From the NCBI GenBank assembly GCA_964599095.1, contig CAZREB010000012.1, positions 62,001 through 126,000 of the forward strand: a stretch of 64,000 nt of DNA, read 5' to 3'. The position numbers were made by a program, and so were the translations under genes. The notes under the pieces were generated by a model. That model did no database searches. It worked only from the letters and a program-made list of their open reading frames with translations, and was not told where the DNA came from. Below are positions 7,346 through 15,860 of this stretch, one piece after another (positions within the stretch are counted from its first letter, which is position 1; every line of letters starts with the position of its first letter). The DNA is from SZAS-79 sp964599095. GTDB taxonomy: Bacteria > Pseudomonadota > Gammaproteobacteria > Burkholderiales > SG8-39.

Positions 7346-10084
7346 ATGGCCCAGACCAGCGTCGCCCAGTTCGCGAGCGAGCTCAAGGTCCAGCCTGCCG
7401 TCCTGCTGGAGCAGCTCAAGGCCGCGGGCGTGAACAAGGCGGTCCCGGAGGACTCGCTCACCGAGCAGGACAAGTCGCGCCTGCTCGAATACCTGCGCCG
7501 CTCGCACGGCTCGCAGGAGCCCAAGAACAAGATCACGCTGACGCGCAAGCAGACCAGCGAGATCAAGAAATCCGACTCGACCGGCAAGGCGAGGACGATC
7601 CAGGTCGAGGTCCGCAAGCGCCGCGTATTCGTCAAGCGCGACCCGAACGAGGCCGAGGTCGAAGCCCCGGTCGTGGAAGCGCCGCCGGTCGCGACCGCGA
7701 CACCGCCCGCCCCGGTGGCGGCGGCGCCTGTTCCGCCGGCCGCCCCCCCGGCGCCGGCGCCCGCGGCGCCGGTGGCAAAGGCCGCGCCCGCGCCGGTTGC
7801 GCCCGAACCGGCACCTGCGCCCGCACCTGCCGCACCCGTGGTGGCAACGCCGGCGACGCCCCCGGCTGCACCGGCCCCCGTGTTCGGACTGGATCCGAAG
7901 CAGATCGAGCTTCGCAGGGAAGAAGCGCGACGCCACAAGAAGCTCTCGGATATCCAGGAAGCCGAACTGCGCGAAAAGCAGGAGCGCGAGCGCAGGGAAG
8001 CCGAGCAGAAGGCAGCCGAGCGCGAGGCCCAGGCTGCGCTCGAAAAAGCGAAGGCGGAGGCGGCCCTGAAGCCCGCCGCCGCACCAGCGACGGAAGGCAC
8101 GCTGCACAAGCCCAAGCTGAGCGCCTCGGATGCAGCCAAGGCCGACAAGAAGCCGAAGAAGGTCAAGACGACGACCGTCCTCAAGGACGATTCCGCCCGG
8201 CGCCGGATGATCAAGACGCGCGGCGATGCCGGCGGCGGCGTGGCCGGGTGGCATGCGCGCGGCGGGCGCCACAAGGCCGGTCACGCGGAGCCGGAAGCGA
8301 CCGCCTTCACCGCACCGGTGGAACCGGTAGTGCGCGAGGTGGCGGTTCCCGAGACGATCACGGTCGGCGAGCTGGCGCACAAGATGTCGGTCAAGGCGGC
8401 CGAGGTGATCAAGGCGCTGATGAAGCTCGGTTCCATGGTCACGATCAACCAGGTGCTCGACCAGGAGACTGCGATCATCCTCGTCGAGGAAATGGGTCAC
8501 AAGGCGAAGGCGGCCAAGCTGGACGATCCGGAGGCCTACATCGCCGAGAACGCTGACGCCGCTGCGGCGGAGCAGTCCCCGCGCCCGCCGGTGGTCACCG
8601 TCATGGGTCACGTCGATCACGGCAAGACGTCGCTGCTGGACTATATCCGCCGCACCAAGGTGGCGGCCGGCGAGGCCGGCGGCATCACCCAGCACATCGG
8701 CGCCTACCACGTCGAGACTGCGCGGGGCGTCGTCACCTTCCTCGATACGCCGGGTCACGAGGCGTTCACGGCAATGCGCGCCCGCGGCGCGAAGGCGACG
8801 GACATCGTCGTCCTGGTCGTGGCCGCCGATGACGGCGTCATGCCGCAGACGATCGAGGCGATCAACCACGCCAAGGCGGCCGGCGTGCCGATCGTGGTCG
8901 CGATGAACAAGATCGACAAGCCCGAGGCGAATCCCGAAAGGGTCCGGCAGGAACTGGTCGGCCACGGGGTGATCCCCGAGGAGTACGGCGGAGAGTCCCC
9001 GTTCGTGCCGGTGTCTGCAAAGACCGGCCAGGGCATCGACGACCTCCTCGAGCACGTACTGCTCCAGGCCGAAGTTCTCGAATTGAAGGCCCCGGTGGAC
9101 GCGCTGGCCAAGGGCGTCGTGATCGAGGCGAGGCTCGACAAGGGACGCGGTCCGGTGGCGACGCTGCTGGTGCAGTCGGGCACGCTGAAGCGCGGCGATG
9201 TGGTGCTTACCGGTTCGGTCTTCGGTCGCGTGCGCGCGATGCTCGACGAAGCTGGCCGCCCGGTGCAAAGCGCGGGTCCCTCGATCCCGGTCGAGATCCA
9301 GGGACTGTCGGACGTACCGCAGGCAGGAGAGGAGATGGCGGTCCTGACCGACGAGCGCAAGGCGCGCGAAATCGCGCTGTTCCGCCAGGGCAAGTTCCGC
9401 GACGTGAAGCTTGCCAAGCAGCGCGCGGCCAAGCTCGACGGCATCTTCGAGAACATGGGCGAGGGGGGCAAGAAGACCCTCGCGCTGGTCGTGAAGTCCG
9501 ACGTGCAGGGCTCGCAGGAGGCGCTGGTCCACGCGCTGTCGCGCCTCTCGAACGAAGAGGTGAAAGTCACCGTGGTCCATTCGGGTGTCGGCGGCATCAC
9601 CGAGTCCGACGTCAACCTTGCCATGGCTTCGCGCGCGGTGATCATCGGCTTCAATACGCGCGCCGACGTCACCGCGAGGAAACTGATCGAGTCGTCCGGC
9701 GTCGACGTCCGCTACTACAACATCATTTACGATGCGGTCGACGAGATCAAGGCTGCGCTGTCCGGGATGCTCTCGCCGGAGAAGAAGGAGAGCGTGCTCG
9801 GCCTGGTGGAAGTGCGCCAGGTATTCCGCATCTCCAAGGTCGGCACGGTCGCCGGCTGCTACGTGCTCGAAGGACTGGTGCGGCGCAATTCCCAGGTCCG
9901 GGTGCTGCGCGACAACGTCGTGATCCATACGGGCGAGATCGATGCGCTCAAGCGGTTCAAGGACGACCAGCGCGAGGTCAAGGCCGGCTTCGAGTGCGGT
10001 ATCTCGCTGAAGAATTTCAACGACATCAACGAGGGCGACCAGTTCGAGGTGTTCGAGGTGCAGGAGGTGGCGCGCACGCTGTAG
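7346..10084 (+). CDS. infB: Translation initiation factor IF-2
   Basis: 912-residue GTPase that recruits fMet-tRNA to the 30S subunit and promotes subunit joining. The N-terminal IF2N module (first ~55 residues) is followed by a long linker: a proline/alanine-rich stretch at about 110-185 and a charged coiled-coil segment at about 190-245. The G1 motif GHVDHGKT lies at 421-428, followed by DTPGHE and NKID. Beta-barrel and C-terminal fMet-tRNA-binding domains complete the protein. The length is typical of betaproteobacterial IF-2. rbfA follows after 13 bases. Confidence 0.97.
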   Translation: MAQTSVAQFASELKVQPAVLLEQLKAAGVNKAVPEDSLTEQDKSRLLEYLRRSHGSQEPKNKITLTRKQTSEIKKSDSTGKARTIQVEVRKRRVFVKRDPNEAEVEAPVVEAPPVATATPPAPVAAAPVPPAAPPAPAPAAPVAKAAPAPVAPEPAPAPAPAAPVVATPATPPAAPAPVFGLDPKQIELRREEARRHKKLSDIQEAELREKQERERREAEQKAAEREAQAALEKAKAEAALKPAAAPATEGTLHKPKLSASDAAKADKKPKKVKTTTVLKDDSARRRMIKTRGDAGGGVAGWHARGGRHKAGHAEPEATAFTAPVEPVVREVAVPETITVGELAHKMSVKAAEVIKALMKLGSMVTINQVLDQETAIILVEEMGHKAKAAKLDDPEAYIAENADAAAAEQSPRPPVVTVMGHVDHGKTSLLDYIRRTKVAAGEAGGITQHIGAYHVETARGVVTFLDTPGHEAFTAMRARGAKATDIVVLVVAADDGVMPQTIEAINHAKAAGVPIVVAMNKIDKPEANPERVRQELVGHGVIPEEYGGESPFVPVSAKTGQGIDDLLEHVLLQAEVLELKAPVDALAKGVVIEARLDKGRGPVATLLVQSGTLKRGDVVLTGSVFGRVRAMLDEAGRPVQSAGPSIPVEIQGLSDVPQAGEEMAVLTDERKAREIALFRQGKFRDVKLAKQRAAKLDGIFENMGEGGKKTLALVVKSDVQGSQEALVHALSRLSNEEVKVTVVHSGVGGITESDVNLAMASRAVIIGFNTRADVTARKLIESSGVDVRYYNIIYDAVDEIKAALSGMLSPEKKESVLGLVEVRQVFRISKVGTVAGCYVLEGLVRRNSQVRVLRDNVVIHTGEIDALKRFKDDQREVKAGFECGISLKNFNDINEGDQFEVFEVQEVARTL

Positions 10085-10097
10085 GCGCGCCGCGGCC

Positions 10098-10478
10098 ATG
10101 GCCCGTTCCTCGGGACGATCGCAGAAGGTCGGCGACCAGATCCAGCGCGAGCTCTCGGAAATCATCCACCGGGAACTGCGCGACCCGCGGGTCGGCCTTA
10201 TCACGCTCACTTCGGTCGACGTATCGCCCGACTGCGCGTACGCCACCGTCTATTTCACCTGCCTCGACAGCAATCATGTCGAGGCCGCCAAGGCCGGCCT
10301 CGGGCGCGCGACCGGGTTCCTGCGGACCCAGCTCGGCAAGCGGGTCAAGCTCTGGACGACGCCCGAACTGAAGTTCGCCTACGACGAGTCGGTCGAGCGC
10401 GGCGACAGGCTTTCCCGGCTCATCGACAGCGCGAACAAAGACAATCCTGCCAAGCCCGCAGACACCACCGAAGGCTGA
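10098..10478 (+). CDS. rbfA: Ribosome-binding factor A
   Basis: 126-residue single KH-type domain protein that binds the 16S rRNA 5' helix during late 30S maturation. The characteristic start RSQKVGDQIQRELSEIIHRELRDPRVGLIT and the later VKLWTTPELKFAYDESVERG region identify it. It sits in the usual place between infB and truB. The C-terminal ~18 residues are lysine- and proline-rich and probably disordered. Confidence 0.95.
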   Translation: MARSSGRSQKVGDQIQRELSEIIHRELRDPRVGLITLTSVDVSPDCAYATVYFTCLDSNHVEAAKAGLGRATGFLRTQLGKRVKLWTTPELKFAYDESVERGDRLSRLIDSANKDNPAKPADTTEG

Positions 10479-10521
10479 AGCGGCGTCGGGTCCGAAGCCT
10501 GCACGGCCCCCCCGCAGGCAC

Positions 10522-11415
10522 GTGACCGGTGTGTTCCTGCTCGACAAGCCCCGCGGGATTTCCTCGAATCACGCGCTGCAGGCGGTGAAGCGCCTCTATC
10601 GTGCGGAAAAGGCGGGCCATGCCGGCACGCTCGATCCGCTGGCTTCGGGCCTGCTGCCGGTGCTGCTCGGCGATGCGACGAAATTTTCGGGATACCTGCT
10701 CGAGGCGCCCAAGGGTTACGACGCGGAACTCTGCCTCGGCGTCACCACTTCCACGGCCGATGCAGAAGGGGAAGTCCTCGACCGCAGGCCGGTTGAGGTG
10801 TCCCGCGAGGCGCTTTCGTCGGTGCTGGGTCGCTTCGTCGGCGCCCAGGCCCAGGTGCCGCCGATGCATTCGGCCCTCAAGCGTGACGGCACGCCGCTCT
10901 ATGTGCTGGCCCGACGCGGCGAAAGCGTCGAACGGGCGCCGCGCACGATCCGGATCTTCGCGCTGGAGCTGCTTTCCTTCGATCCGCCGCGGGCCACCCT
11001 CCGGGTCCAATGCAGCAAAGGCACCTATGTGCGCACGCTGGCGGAGGACATCGGCGCGGCCTTGGGCTGCGGGGCACACCTCTGCGCGCTCCGACGCATC
11101 GCCACCGGCGCCTTCGGCATTGCTCAGGCGACGCCCCTTGACGCGCTCCAAGCGATGACCGAACCGGAGCGGGATGCCTGCCTGGTGCCTCCGGACGGAA
11201 TCCTCGGGCAGTTTGCCGGGGTCGAACTCGACCCCGGGACCGAGAGCCGGTTCAGGCACGGGCAGGCGGTCGCGGTCGCCGGCCTGGGAATCGGCATCTT
11301 CCGGGCCTATGGAGCCGAACAACGCTTCCTTGGGTTGGGTGAGGTGACCAAAGAGGGCTGGCTGGCCCCGCGGCGCCTGTTGGCCGAATACAACAAGGAT
11401 GCGCCAACCGGCTGA
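10522..11415 (+). CDS. truB: tRNA pseudouridine(55) synthase
   Basis: 297 residues. Catalytic motif GHAGTLDPLASGLLPV, with the nucleophile Asp38, and the KSKGTY-like stretch QCSKGTYVRTLAEDIG identify TruB, which makes pseudouridine 55 in the T-loop of all tRNAs. The C-terminal PUA-like region is present. The start is a GTG at 10522: the frame stays open further upstream into the end of rbfA, but no ATG, GTG or TTG lies there, and MTGVFLLDKP aligns with the normal TruB beginning. The ribosome-binding site is weak, which suggests coupling to rbfA. Confidence 0.93.
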   Translation: MTGVFLLDKPRGISSNHALQAVKRLYRAEKAGHAGTLDPLASGLLPVLLGDATKFSGYLLEAPKGYDAELCLGVTTSTADAEGEVLDRRPVEVSREALSSVLGRFVGAQAQVPPMHSALKRDGTPLYVLARRGESVERAPRTIRIFALELLSFDPPRATLRVQCSKGTYVRTLAEDIGAALGCGAHLCALRRIATGAFGIAQATPLDALQAMTEPERDACLVPPDGILGQFAGVELDPGTESRFRHGQAVAVAGLGIGIFRAYGAEQRFLGLGEVTKEGWLAPRRLLAEYNKDAPTG

Positions 11416-11430
11416 AATTCATCGGAAAAC

Positions 11431-11460
11431 TTGCAATTACCAGCCAAAATCAGCTAAACT
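11431..11460 (+). promoter_or_regulatory. Sigma70-like promoter for rpsO
   Basis: TTGCAA (11431-11436) and TAAACT (11455-11460) are spaced by 18 bases in an AT-rich gap between truB and rpsO. The expected transcript would begin near 11467, just before the AAGGAGA ribosome-binding site at 11472-11478. Confidence 0.55.
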
Positions 11461-11482
11461 TTCCGTTTCGCAAGGAGAAAAC

Positions 11483-11752
11483 ATGGCTTTGCAGGCCGCG
11501 CAAAAAGCGCAAGTCGTCAAACAATTCCAGCGGGCGGTCACCGACACCGGCTCGTCAGAGGTACAGGTTGCCCTTCTCACCGAGCGCATCAACGGGCTCA
11601 CCGAGCATTTCAAGGGCCATACCAAGGATTTCCATTCGCGCCGCGGTCTGCTGAAGATGGTCAGCCAGCGTCGCAAGCTGCTCGACTACCTGAAGCGCAC
11701 GGATGCGGACAAGTACCGCAACGTGATCGAGCGGCTCGGACTGCGCAAGTAG
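11483..11752 (+). CDS. rpsO: 30S ribosomal protein S15
   Basis: 89 residues, the standard S15 length. The ATG at 11483 is preceded by a strong AAGGAGA five bases upstream; the reading frame extends further 5' but the extra residues are not S15-like. Family features include the TGSSEVQVALLTERI and HSRRGLLKMVSQRRKLLDYLK segments. S15 binds the central domain of 16S rRNA early in 30S assembly. It has its own promoter and is followed by a strong terminator before pnp, as in E. coli. Confidence 0.97.
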   Translation: MALQAAQKAQVVKQFQRAVTDTGSSEVQVALLTERINGLTEHFKGHTKDFHSRRGLLKMVSQRRKLLDYLKRTDADKYRNVIERLGLRK

Positions 11753-11772
11753 CCCCAGGATGTTTCGCCCGG

Positions 11773-11804
11773 AAACGCTCATCGATTTGGTGAGCGTTTT
11801 TGTT
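11773..11804 (+). terminator. Intrinsic terminator after rpsO
   Basis: AAACGCTCA (11773-11781) and TGAGCGTTT (11791-11799) form a perfect nine-base-pair stem with a nine-base loop, followed by a T-rich run to 11804. It separates rpsO from pnp. Confidence 0.85.
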
Positions 11805-11837
11805 TTCGGCGTTCGCTCGTCACCTATTGTCGCCGCC

Positions 11838-11867
11838 CGTGGGGCCTGATGCCCCGCGCCCGGGCGC
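11838..11867 (+). promoter_or_regulatory. Alternative hairpins in the pnp leader
   Basis: CGTGGGGC (11838-11845) can pair with GCCCCGCG (11851-11858) through a five-base loop, and a perfect GCGCCC/GGGCGC palindrome occupies 11856-11867; the two structures share bases and exclude each other. In E. coli the pnp leader folds into a stem cut by RNase III and then controlled by PNPase itself. A similar role here is an inference from position and structure only. Confidence 0.35.
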
Positions 11868-11900
11868 GCGACCCAACCAGTTCCAATTAAGGAAATTCCC

Positions 11901-14009
11901 TTGAATCCGATCAAGAAGACATTCACGTACGGCTCGCAACAGGTCACCCTGGAGACCGGCGAGATCGCCCGCCAGTCGCACGGCGCCGTCCTTTGCACGA
12001 TCGACGATACCGTGGTGCTCGCCACCGTCGTGGCGAAGAAAGAGGCGAAGCCCGGCCAGGACTTCTTCCCGCTGACCGTGGACTATGTCGAAAAGACCTA
12101 TGCCGCGGGCAAGATCCCCGGGGGCTTTTTCAAGCGCGAGGGACGGCCGTCCGAGAAGGAGACGCTGACCTGCCGGCTGATCGATCGCCCGATCCGCCCG
12201 CTCTTCCCGGACGGCTTCTACAACGAGGTGCAGGTGGTCGCGACGGTCATGTCGTGCAACCCGGAAATCGACCCGGATATCGTTTCGATGATCGCTGTGT
12301 CCGCGGCGCTGACGCTGTCCGGGATCCCGTTCAACGGGCCGATTGGCGCAGCCCGCGTCGGCTACATCAACGGCCAGTACGTACTCAACCCGACCGCCAG
12401 CGCACTCAAGGATTCGCAGCTCAACCTGGTTGTGGCCGGCACCGAGCAGGGCGTGCTGATGGTCGAGTCCGAGGCAATGGAGCTTTCGGAAGACGTAATG
12501 CTTGGTGCCGTGACGTTCGGCCACGAGCAGATGCAGGCGGCTATCGAAGCGATCCACGGCCTTGCCGAAGTCGCCGGCAAGCCTTCGTGGGACTGGGCAC
12601 CGCCGGAAAAGAACGAGGCCCTGGTTGCACGCGTCAAGGAACTCGCCGAGAAAGACCTGCGGGAAGCCTTCAAGATGAAGCAAAAGCAGGCCCGCTCGAC
12701 GGCGATCGACGCGATCTGGAAGAACGTATTCAACCAGCTAGGCGCGGGCACCGAGCAGGGACCGGACACGAACGAGGTGAAGGACGTCTGCTTCGCGCTC
12801 GAGTCGAGCATCGTGCGCAGCCAGATCCTCGACGGCGAGCCGCGCATCGACGGCCGCGACACGCGCACCGTGCGTCCGATAACCATCCGCACCGGCGTGC
12901 TGCCGCGGACCCACGGGTCGGCGCTCTTCACGCGCGGCGAAACGCAGGCGCTGGTCGTTGCCACGCTCGGCACCGGCCGCGACGAGCAGATCATCGATGC
13001 GCTGATGGGCGAGTACCGCGACCGCTTCATGCTCCACTACAACATGCCCCCGTACGCAACCGGCGAAACCGGGCGCATGGGTGCATCGAAGCGCCGCGAG
13101 ATCGGGCACGGTCGCCTTGCCAAGCGCGCGCTTCTTGCGACTCTGCCGTCGGCCGAGGAGTTCGGCTATTCGATGCGGGTCGTCTCCGAAGTCACCGAAT
13201 CGAACGGCTCGTCCTCCATGGCCTCGGTGTGCGGCGGCAGTCTCGCCCTGATGGACGCAGGCGTGCCGATGAAGGCGCACGTGGCGGGCATCGCGATGGG
13301 CCTCATCAAGGAAGGCAACCGCTTCGCGGTGCTGACCGACATCCTCGGCGACGAGGACCACCTGGGCGACATGGACTTCAAGGTTGCCGGCACCGACAAG
13401 GGCATCACCGCGCTCCAGATGGACCTCAAGATCGAGTCGATCACCAAGGAGATCATGCTGGTGGCGCTGAACCAGGCGCGCGAGGGGCGCGTGTTCATCC
13501 TCGAGCACATGAAGCAGGCGATGCAGGGCTCGCGCACGGAGATCTCCACGTTCGCGCCGCGCATCATCAAGATCAAGATAAATCCCGAGAAGATCAGGGA
13601 CGTGATCGGCAAGGGCGGCGTCGTAATCCGCGGCCTGCAGGAGGAGACCGGCACCACGATCGAGATCCAGGACGACGGCACGATCTCGATCGCATCGACC
13701 AGCGCCGACGGCGGCGAACTGGCCAAGAAGAAGATCCTTGAACTCACCCAGGACGTCGAGGTCGGCAAGGTCTACGACGGCACCGTCCTGCGGCTGCTCG
13801 ACTTCGGTGCGATCGTCAGCATCCTGCCGGGCCGCGACGGGCTGCTCCACATTTCCCAGATCAGCAACGAGCGGGTCAACGCGGTCGCCGACCACCTCAA
13901 GGAGGGGCAGGCGGTCAAGGTCAAGGTGCTCGAAGCCGACGACAAGGGGCGCCTGCGGCTGTCGATGAAGGCGGTCAACGCGCCGGCGCCCGCCGCGCAG
14001 CAAAGCTAG
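11901..14009 (+). CDS. pnp: Polyribonucleotide nucleotidyltransferase (PNPase)
   Basis: 702-residue phosphorolytic 3'-5' exoribonuclease of the degradosome and RNA quality control. Two RNase PH-like halves flank a helical domain (roughly 1-220 and 310-540); a KH domain (EKIRDVIGKGG, about 565-575) and an S1 domain (about 620-690, GRDGLLHISQIS) close the protein. The start is an unusual TTG at 11901 with AAGGAA seven bases upstream; the resulting MNPIKKTFTYGSQQVTLETG matches the family N-terminus and no better ATG exists. It lies in the conserved rpsO-pnp order. Confidence 0.96.
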   Translation: MNPIKKTFTYGSQQVTLETGEIARQSHGAVLCTIDDTVVLATVVAKKEAKPGQDFFPLTVDYVEKTYAAGKIPGGFFKREGRPSEKETLTCRLIDRPIRPLFPDGFYNEVQVVATVMSCNPEIDPDIVSMIAVSAALTLSGIPFNGPIGAARVGYINGQYVLNPTASALKDSQLNLVVAGTEQGVLMVESEAMELSEDVMLGAVTFGHEQMQAAIEAIHGLAEVAGKPSWDWAPPEKNEALVARVKELAEKDLREAFKMKQKQARSTAIDAIWKNVFNQLGAGTEQGPDTNEVKDVCFALESSIVRSQILDGEPRIDGRDTRTVRPITIRTGVLPRTHGSALFTRGETQALVVATLGTGRDEQIIDALMGEYRDRFMLHYNMPPYATGETGRMGASKRREIGHGRLAKRALLATLPSAEEFGYSMRVVSEVTESNGSSSMASVCGGSLALMDAGVPMKAHVAGIAMGLIKEGNRFAVLTDILGDEDHLGDMDFKVAGTDKGITALQMDLKIESITKEIMLVALNQAREGRVFILEHMKQAMQGSRTEISTFAPRIIKIKINPEKIRDVIGKGGVVIRGLQEETGTTIEIQDDGTISIASTSADGGELAKKKILELTQDVEVGKVYDGTVLRLLDFGAIVSILPGRDGLLHISQISNERVNAVADHLKEGQAVKVKVLEADDKGRLRLSMKAVNAPAPAAQQS

Positions 14010-14026
14010 TTCGATTGCCGCAAACG

Positions 14027-14053
14027 AAAAGGGGCGCCGCGGCGCCCCTTTTT
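14027..14053. terminator. Bidirectional intrinsic terminator between pnp and dksA
   Basis: An 18-base perfect palindrome (GGGGCGCCG then CGGCGCCCC, 14031-14048) is flanked by AAAA on the left and TTTTT on the right, so it can end pnp on the + strand and dksA on the - strand. Confidence 0.85.
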
Positions 14054-14069
14054 CATCCGGTCGCGAACG

Positions 14070-14495
14070 TTACTTGGCGACCTGCTTTTCCCTCAGTTCA
14101 TCGAGCGTCTTGCAGTCGATGCACAGCGTCGCGGTCGGGCGGGCCTCCAGGCGCTTGAGCCCGATTTCGACCCCGCAGCTGTCGCAGTAACCGTACTCGT
14201 CGGCCTCGATGCGGGCGATCGTCTCGTCGATCTTCTTGATGAGCTTCCTTTCGCGGTCGCGGTTGCGGAGCTCGAGCGCGATGTCGGATTCCTGGCTGGC
14301 GCGGTCGTTCGGGTCGGCGAATACCGTCGCCTCGTCCTGCATCGTGTGCACCGTGCGGTCGATCTCTTCGGACAGCTCGGACTTCAGCTGCTCGAGGATC
14401 TTGCGGAAGTGCGTACGCTGCTTCGCGCTCATGTACTCCTCCCCCTTCTTCGGGGCGTACGGCGTGAAGCTCTTCCGGGCCAAATCCAGTGCCAT
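14070..14495 (-). CDS. dksA: RNA polymerase-binding transcription factor DksA
   Basis: 141 residues. DksA binds the secondary channel of RNA polymerase and works with ppGpp in the stringent response. The coiled-coil tip motif D-P-N-D-R-A (Asp61, Asp64, Ala66) matches the functionally essential tip of E. coli DksA, and the zinc finger cysteines are present (C104, C107, C125, C128), so this is the zinc form. Transcribed opposite to its neighbours, with a candidate promoter at 14527-14555 and the shared terminator at its 3' end. Confidence 0.96.
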   Translation of the reverse strand: MALDLARKSFTPYAPKKGEEYMSAKQRTHFRKILEQLKSELSEEIDRTVHTMQDEATVFADPNDRASQESDIALELRNRDRERKLIKKIDETIARIEADEYGYCDSCGVEIGLKRLEARPTATLCIDCKTLDELREKQVAK

Positions 14496-14526
14496 TTAAG
14501 TCCTGTTCTGAAAAAAGGAAAGCGGC

Positions 14527-14555
14527 TTTGTAGCAGAAAAGGATGCGTGCCGCAA
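14527..14555 (-). promoter_or_regulatory. Candidate dksA promoter
   Basis: Read on the minus strand, TTGCGG (14555-14550) is followed after 17 bases by TACAAA (14532-14527), the latter preceded by TG for an extended -10. It lies about 32 bases before the dksA ATG. Confidence 0.45.
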
Positions 14556-14581
14556 GCAACTCCATCCGCGTGCAAAGCGCG

Positions 14582-14610
14582 TTGCCGCATGGGTTGGAAC
14601 GGCGTATTAT
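14582..14610 (+). promoter_or_regulatory. Promoter of the tRNA-Pro/Arg/His cluster
   Basis: TTGCCG (14582-14587) and TATTAT (14605-14610) are separated by exactly 17 bases and end 12 bases before the first tRNA, the expected spacing for a tRNA operon promoter. Confidence 0.6.
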
Positions 14611-14622
14611 TCGTGCCCTTTT

Positions 14623-14699
14623 CGGGGTGTAGCGCAGCCTGGTAGCGCGCCTGGTTTGGGACCAGGATGTCGGAGGTTCAAATCCTCTCACCCCGACCA
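14623..14699 (+). tRNA. tRNA-Pro (anticodon TGG)
   Basis: 77 bases including an encoded CCA. The acceptor stem CGGGGTG pairs with CACCCCG; the anticodon stem CCTGG/CCAGG holds a seven-base loop TTTGGGA, giving anticodon TGG for proline. The T-arm GGTTCAAATCC is canonical. First of three closely spaced tRNAs. Confidence 0.95.
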
Positions 14700-14729
14700 G
14701 CGTGAAGCATGGAATCATGGCGTGCCCGG

Positions 14730-14806
14730 CTGCCCGTAGCTCAACCGGATAGAGCACCAGCCTTCTAAGCTGGGGGTTGTGGGTTCGATTCCCGCCGGGC
14801 AGGCCA
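14730..14806 (+). tRNA. tRNA-Arg (anticodon TCT)
   Basis: 77 bases with encoded CCA. The acceptor stem CTGCCCG pairs with CGGGCAG and the anticodon stem CCAGC/GCTGG carries loop CTTCTAA, so the anticodon is TCT, decoding the rare AGA (and AGG by wobble) arginine codons. Lies 30 bases after tRNA-Pro. Confidence 0.95.
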
Positions 14807-14831
14807 AGAAGGTTTTTCGAGCGCAGTCAGT

Positions 14832-14907
14832 GGTGGCCGTAGCTCAACGGTAGAGTCCCAGATTGTGATTCTGGTTGTTGTGGGTTCGAATCCCATCGGC
14901 CACCCCA
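14832..14907 (+). tRNA. tRNA-His (anticodon GTG)
   Basis: 76 bases counting the extra 5' G (14832), which pairs with discriminator C14904 as is specific to tRNA-His. Acceptor stem GTGGCCG/CGGCCAC, anticodon stem CCAGA/TCTGG with loop TTGTGAT giving GTG, and encoded CCA at 14905-14907. Confidence 0.95.
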
Positions 14908-14942
14908 GTTTCCCGCCGGTCTTGCCTGCGGGCGAGCAAACC

Positions 14943-15827
14943 CTATTCGGGCAGATGTTCGCGCTCAAGCATGAACACGAAGCCGTCGCCGGCGCTGGTT
15001 TCCAGCCAGGTGAAGGGCAGCCTCGGGAAAGCTCGTTCCAGCGCCCTGCGGTTGTGCCCGATTTCGCAGACCAGCAAGCCACGCGGATTGAGGTGCATTC
15101 TCGCCTGTGAAAGGATCCGGCGAACCAGCAGGAGCCCGTCCTTCCCGCCGGCCAGCGCCATTCGCGGTTCGGCGAGGTACTCGCCCGGGAGCCCGCGCAT
15201 CCTCGCCTCGGTTACATAAGGCGGGTTCGAGACGATCAGGTCGTAGCGGCGTTCGGCCAGAGACGAGAAGAGGTCGGAGCGCAAGGACTTCACGCGACGT
15301 CCCAGCCGGTATGCGGCGATGTTTTTCCTGGCCACGGCGAGCGCGCCGGCAGACAGGTCGACCGCATCGACCGTGGCATTCCGAAAGGCGAGGGCCAGCA
15401 GGATCGCCAGGCAGCCCGATCCGGTGCACAGGTCCAGCGCCTTCCGGACCGGTCCGCGCAGGAACACTTCCATCGTCCCGGGCAAGAGCTCGGCGATGAA
15501 GGAGCGCGGAACGATTACCCGCCGATCTACGTGGAATGGGTGCTCGCCCAGCCAGGCTTGGCGCGTGAGATACGCAGCCGGTATCCGTTCGCGGATTCTT
15601 CGCTCGACGAGCTTTTCGAGACGGCGGGCTTCCACGGGACTCACCGGCCGGTCGATATTGCCCGCGAATTCGCCGTGTGAGATCCGGCACGCATGGAGCA
15701 CGAGCCAGGCCGATTCCTCGCGTGCATCGAAAGTGCCGTGCCCGTACGCGAGTTTCGCCGCACGCAGCCGGCGAGTGACGGTGTCGATCGCTTTTCCGAC
15801 CGTCATGGCTGCCTTCGGCCGGTTCAC
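14943..15827 (-). CDS. prmB: 50S ribosomal protein L3 N5-glutamine methyltransferase
   Basis: 294-residue SAM-dependent methyltransferase of the HemK family that methylates a glutamine of ribosomal protein L3. The SAM-binding motif DLCTGSGCLAI (about residues 145-155) and the substrate-glutamine motif NPPY (about 209-212) are both present. A second possible start is Met8. In other betaproteobacteria prmB is found beside dap genes, which also supports PrmB over PrmC. Last gene of the minus-strand run queF-dapC-dapD-pilU-prmB. Confidence 0.9.
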   Translation of the reverse strand: MNRPKAAMTVGKAIDTVTRRLRAAKLAYGHGTFDAREESAWLVLHACRISHGEFAGNIDRPVSPVEARRLEKLVERRIRERIPAAYLTRQAWLGEHPFHVDRRVIVPRSFIAELLPGTMEVFLRGPVRKALDLCTGSGCLAILLALAFRNATVDAVDLSAGALAVARKNIAAYRLGRRVKSLRSDLFSSLAERRYDLIVSNPPYVTEARMRGLPGEYLAEPRMALAGGKDGLLLVRRILSQARMHLNPRGLLVCEIGHNRRALERAFPRLPFTWLETSAGDGFVFMLEREHLPE

Positions 15828-15860
15828 GGACCTGCCTTCAGTGGGACGCCTCGCGCAGGA

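Noticed and set aside
6983..10246. Very long minus-strand open frame opposite nusA and infB
   Set aside because: It is the low-stop antisense shadow of GC-rich coding DNA; its translation is arginine-, aspartate- and histidine-rich without any family motif, while the plus strand encodes complete NusA and IF-2.
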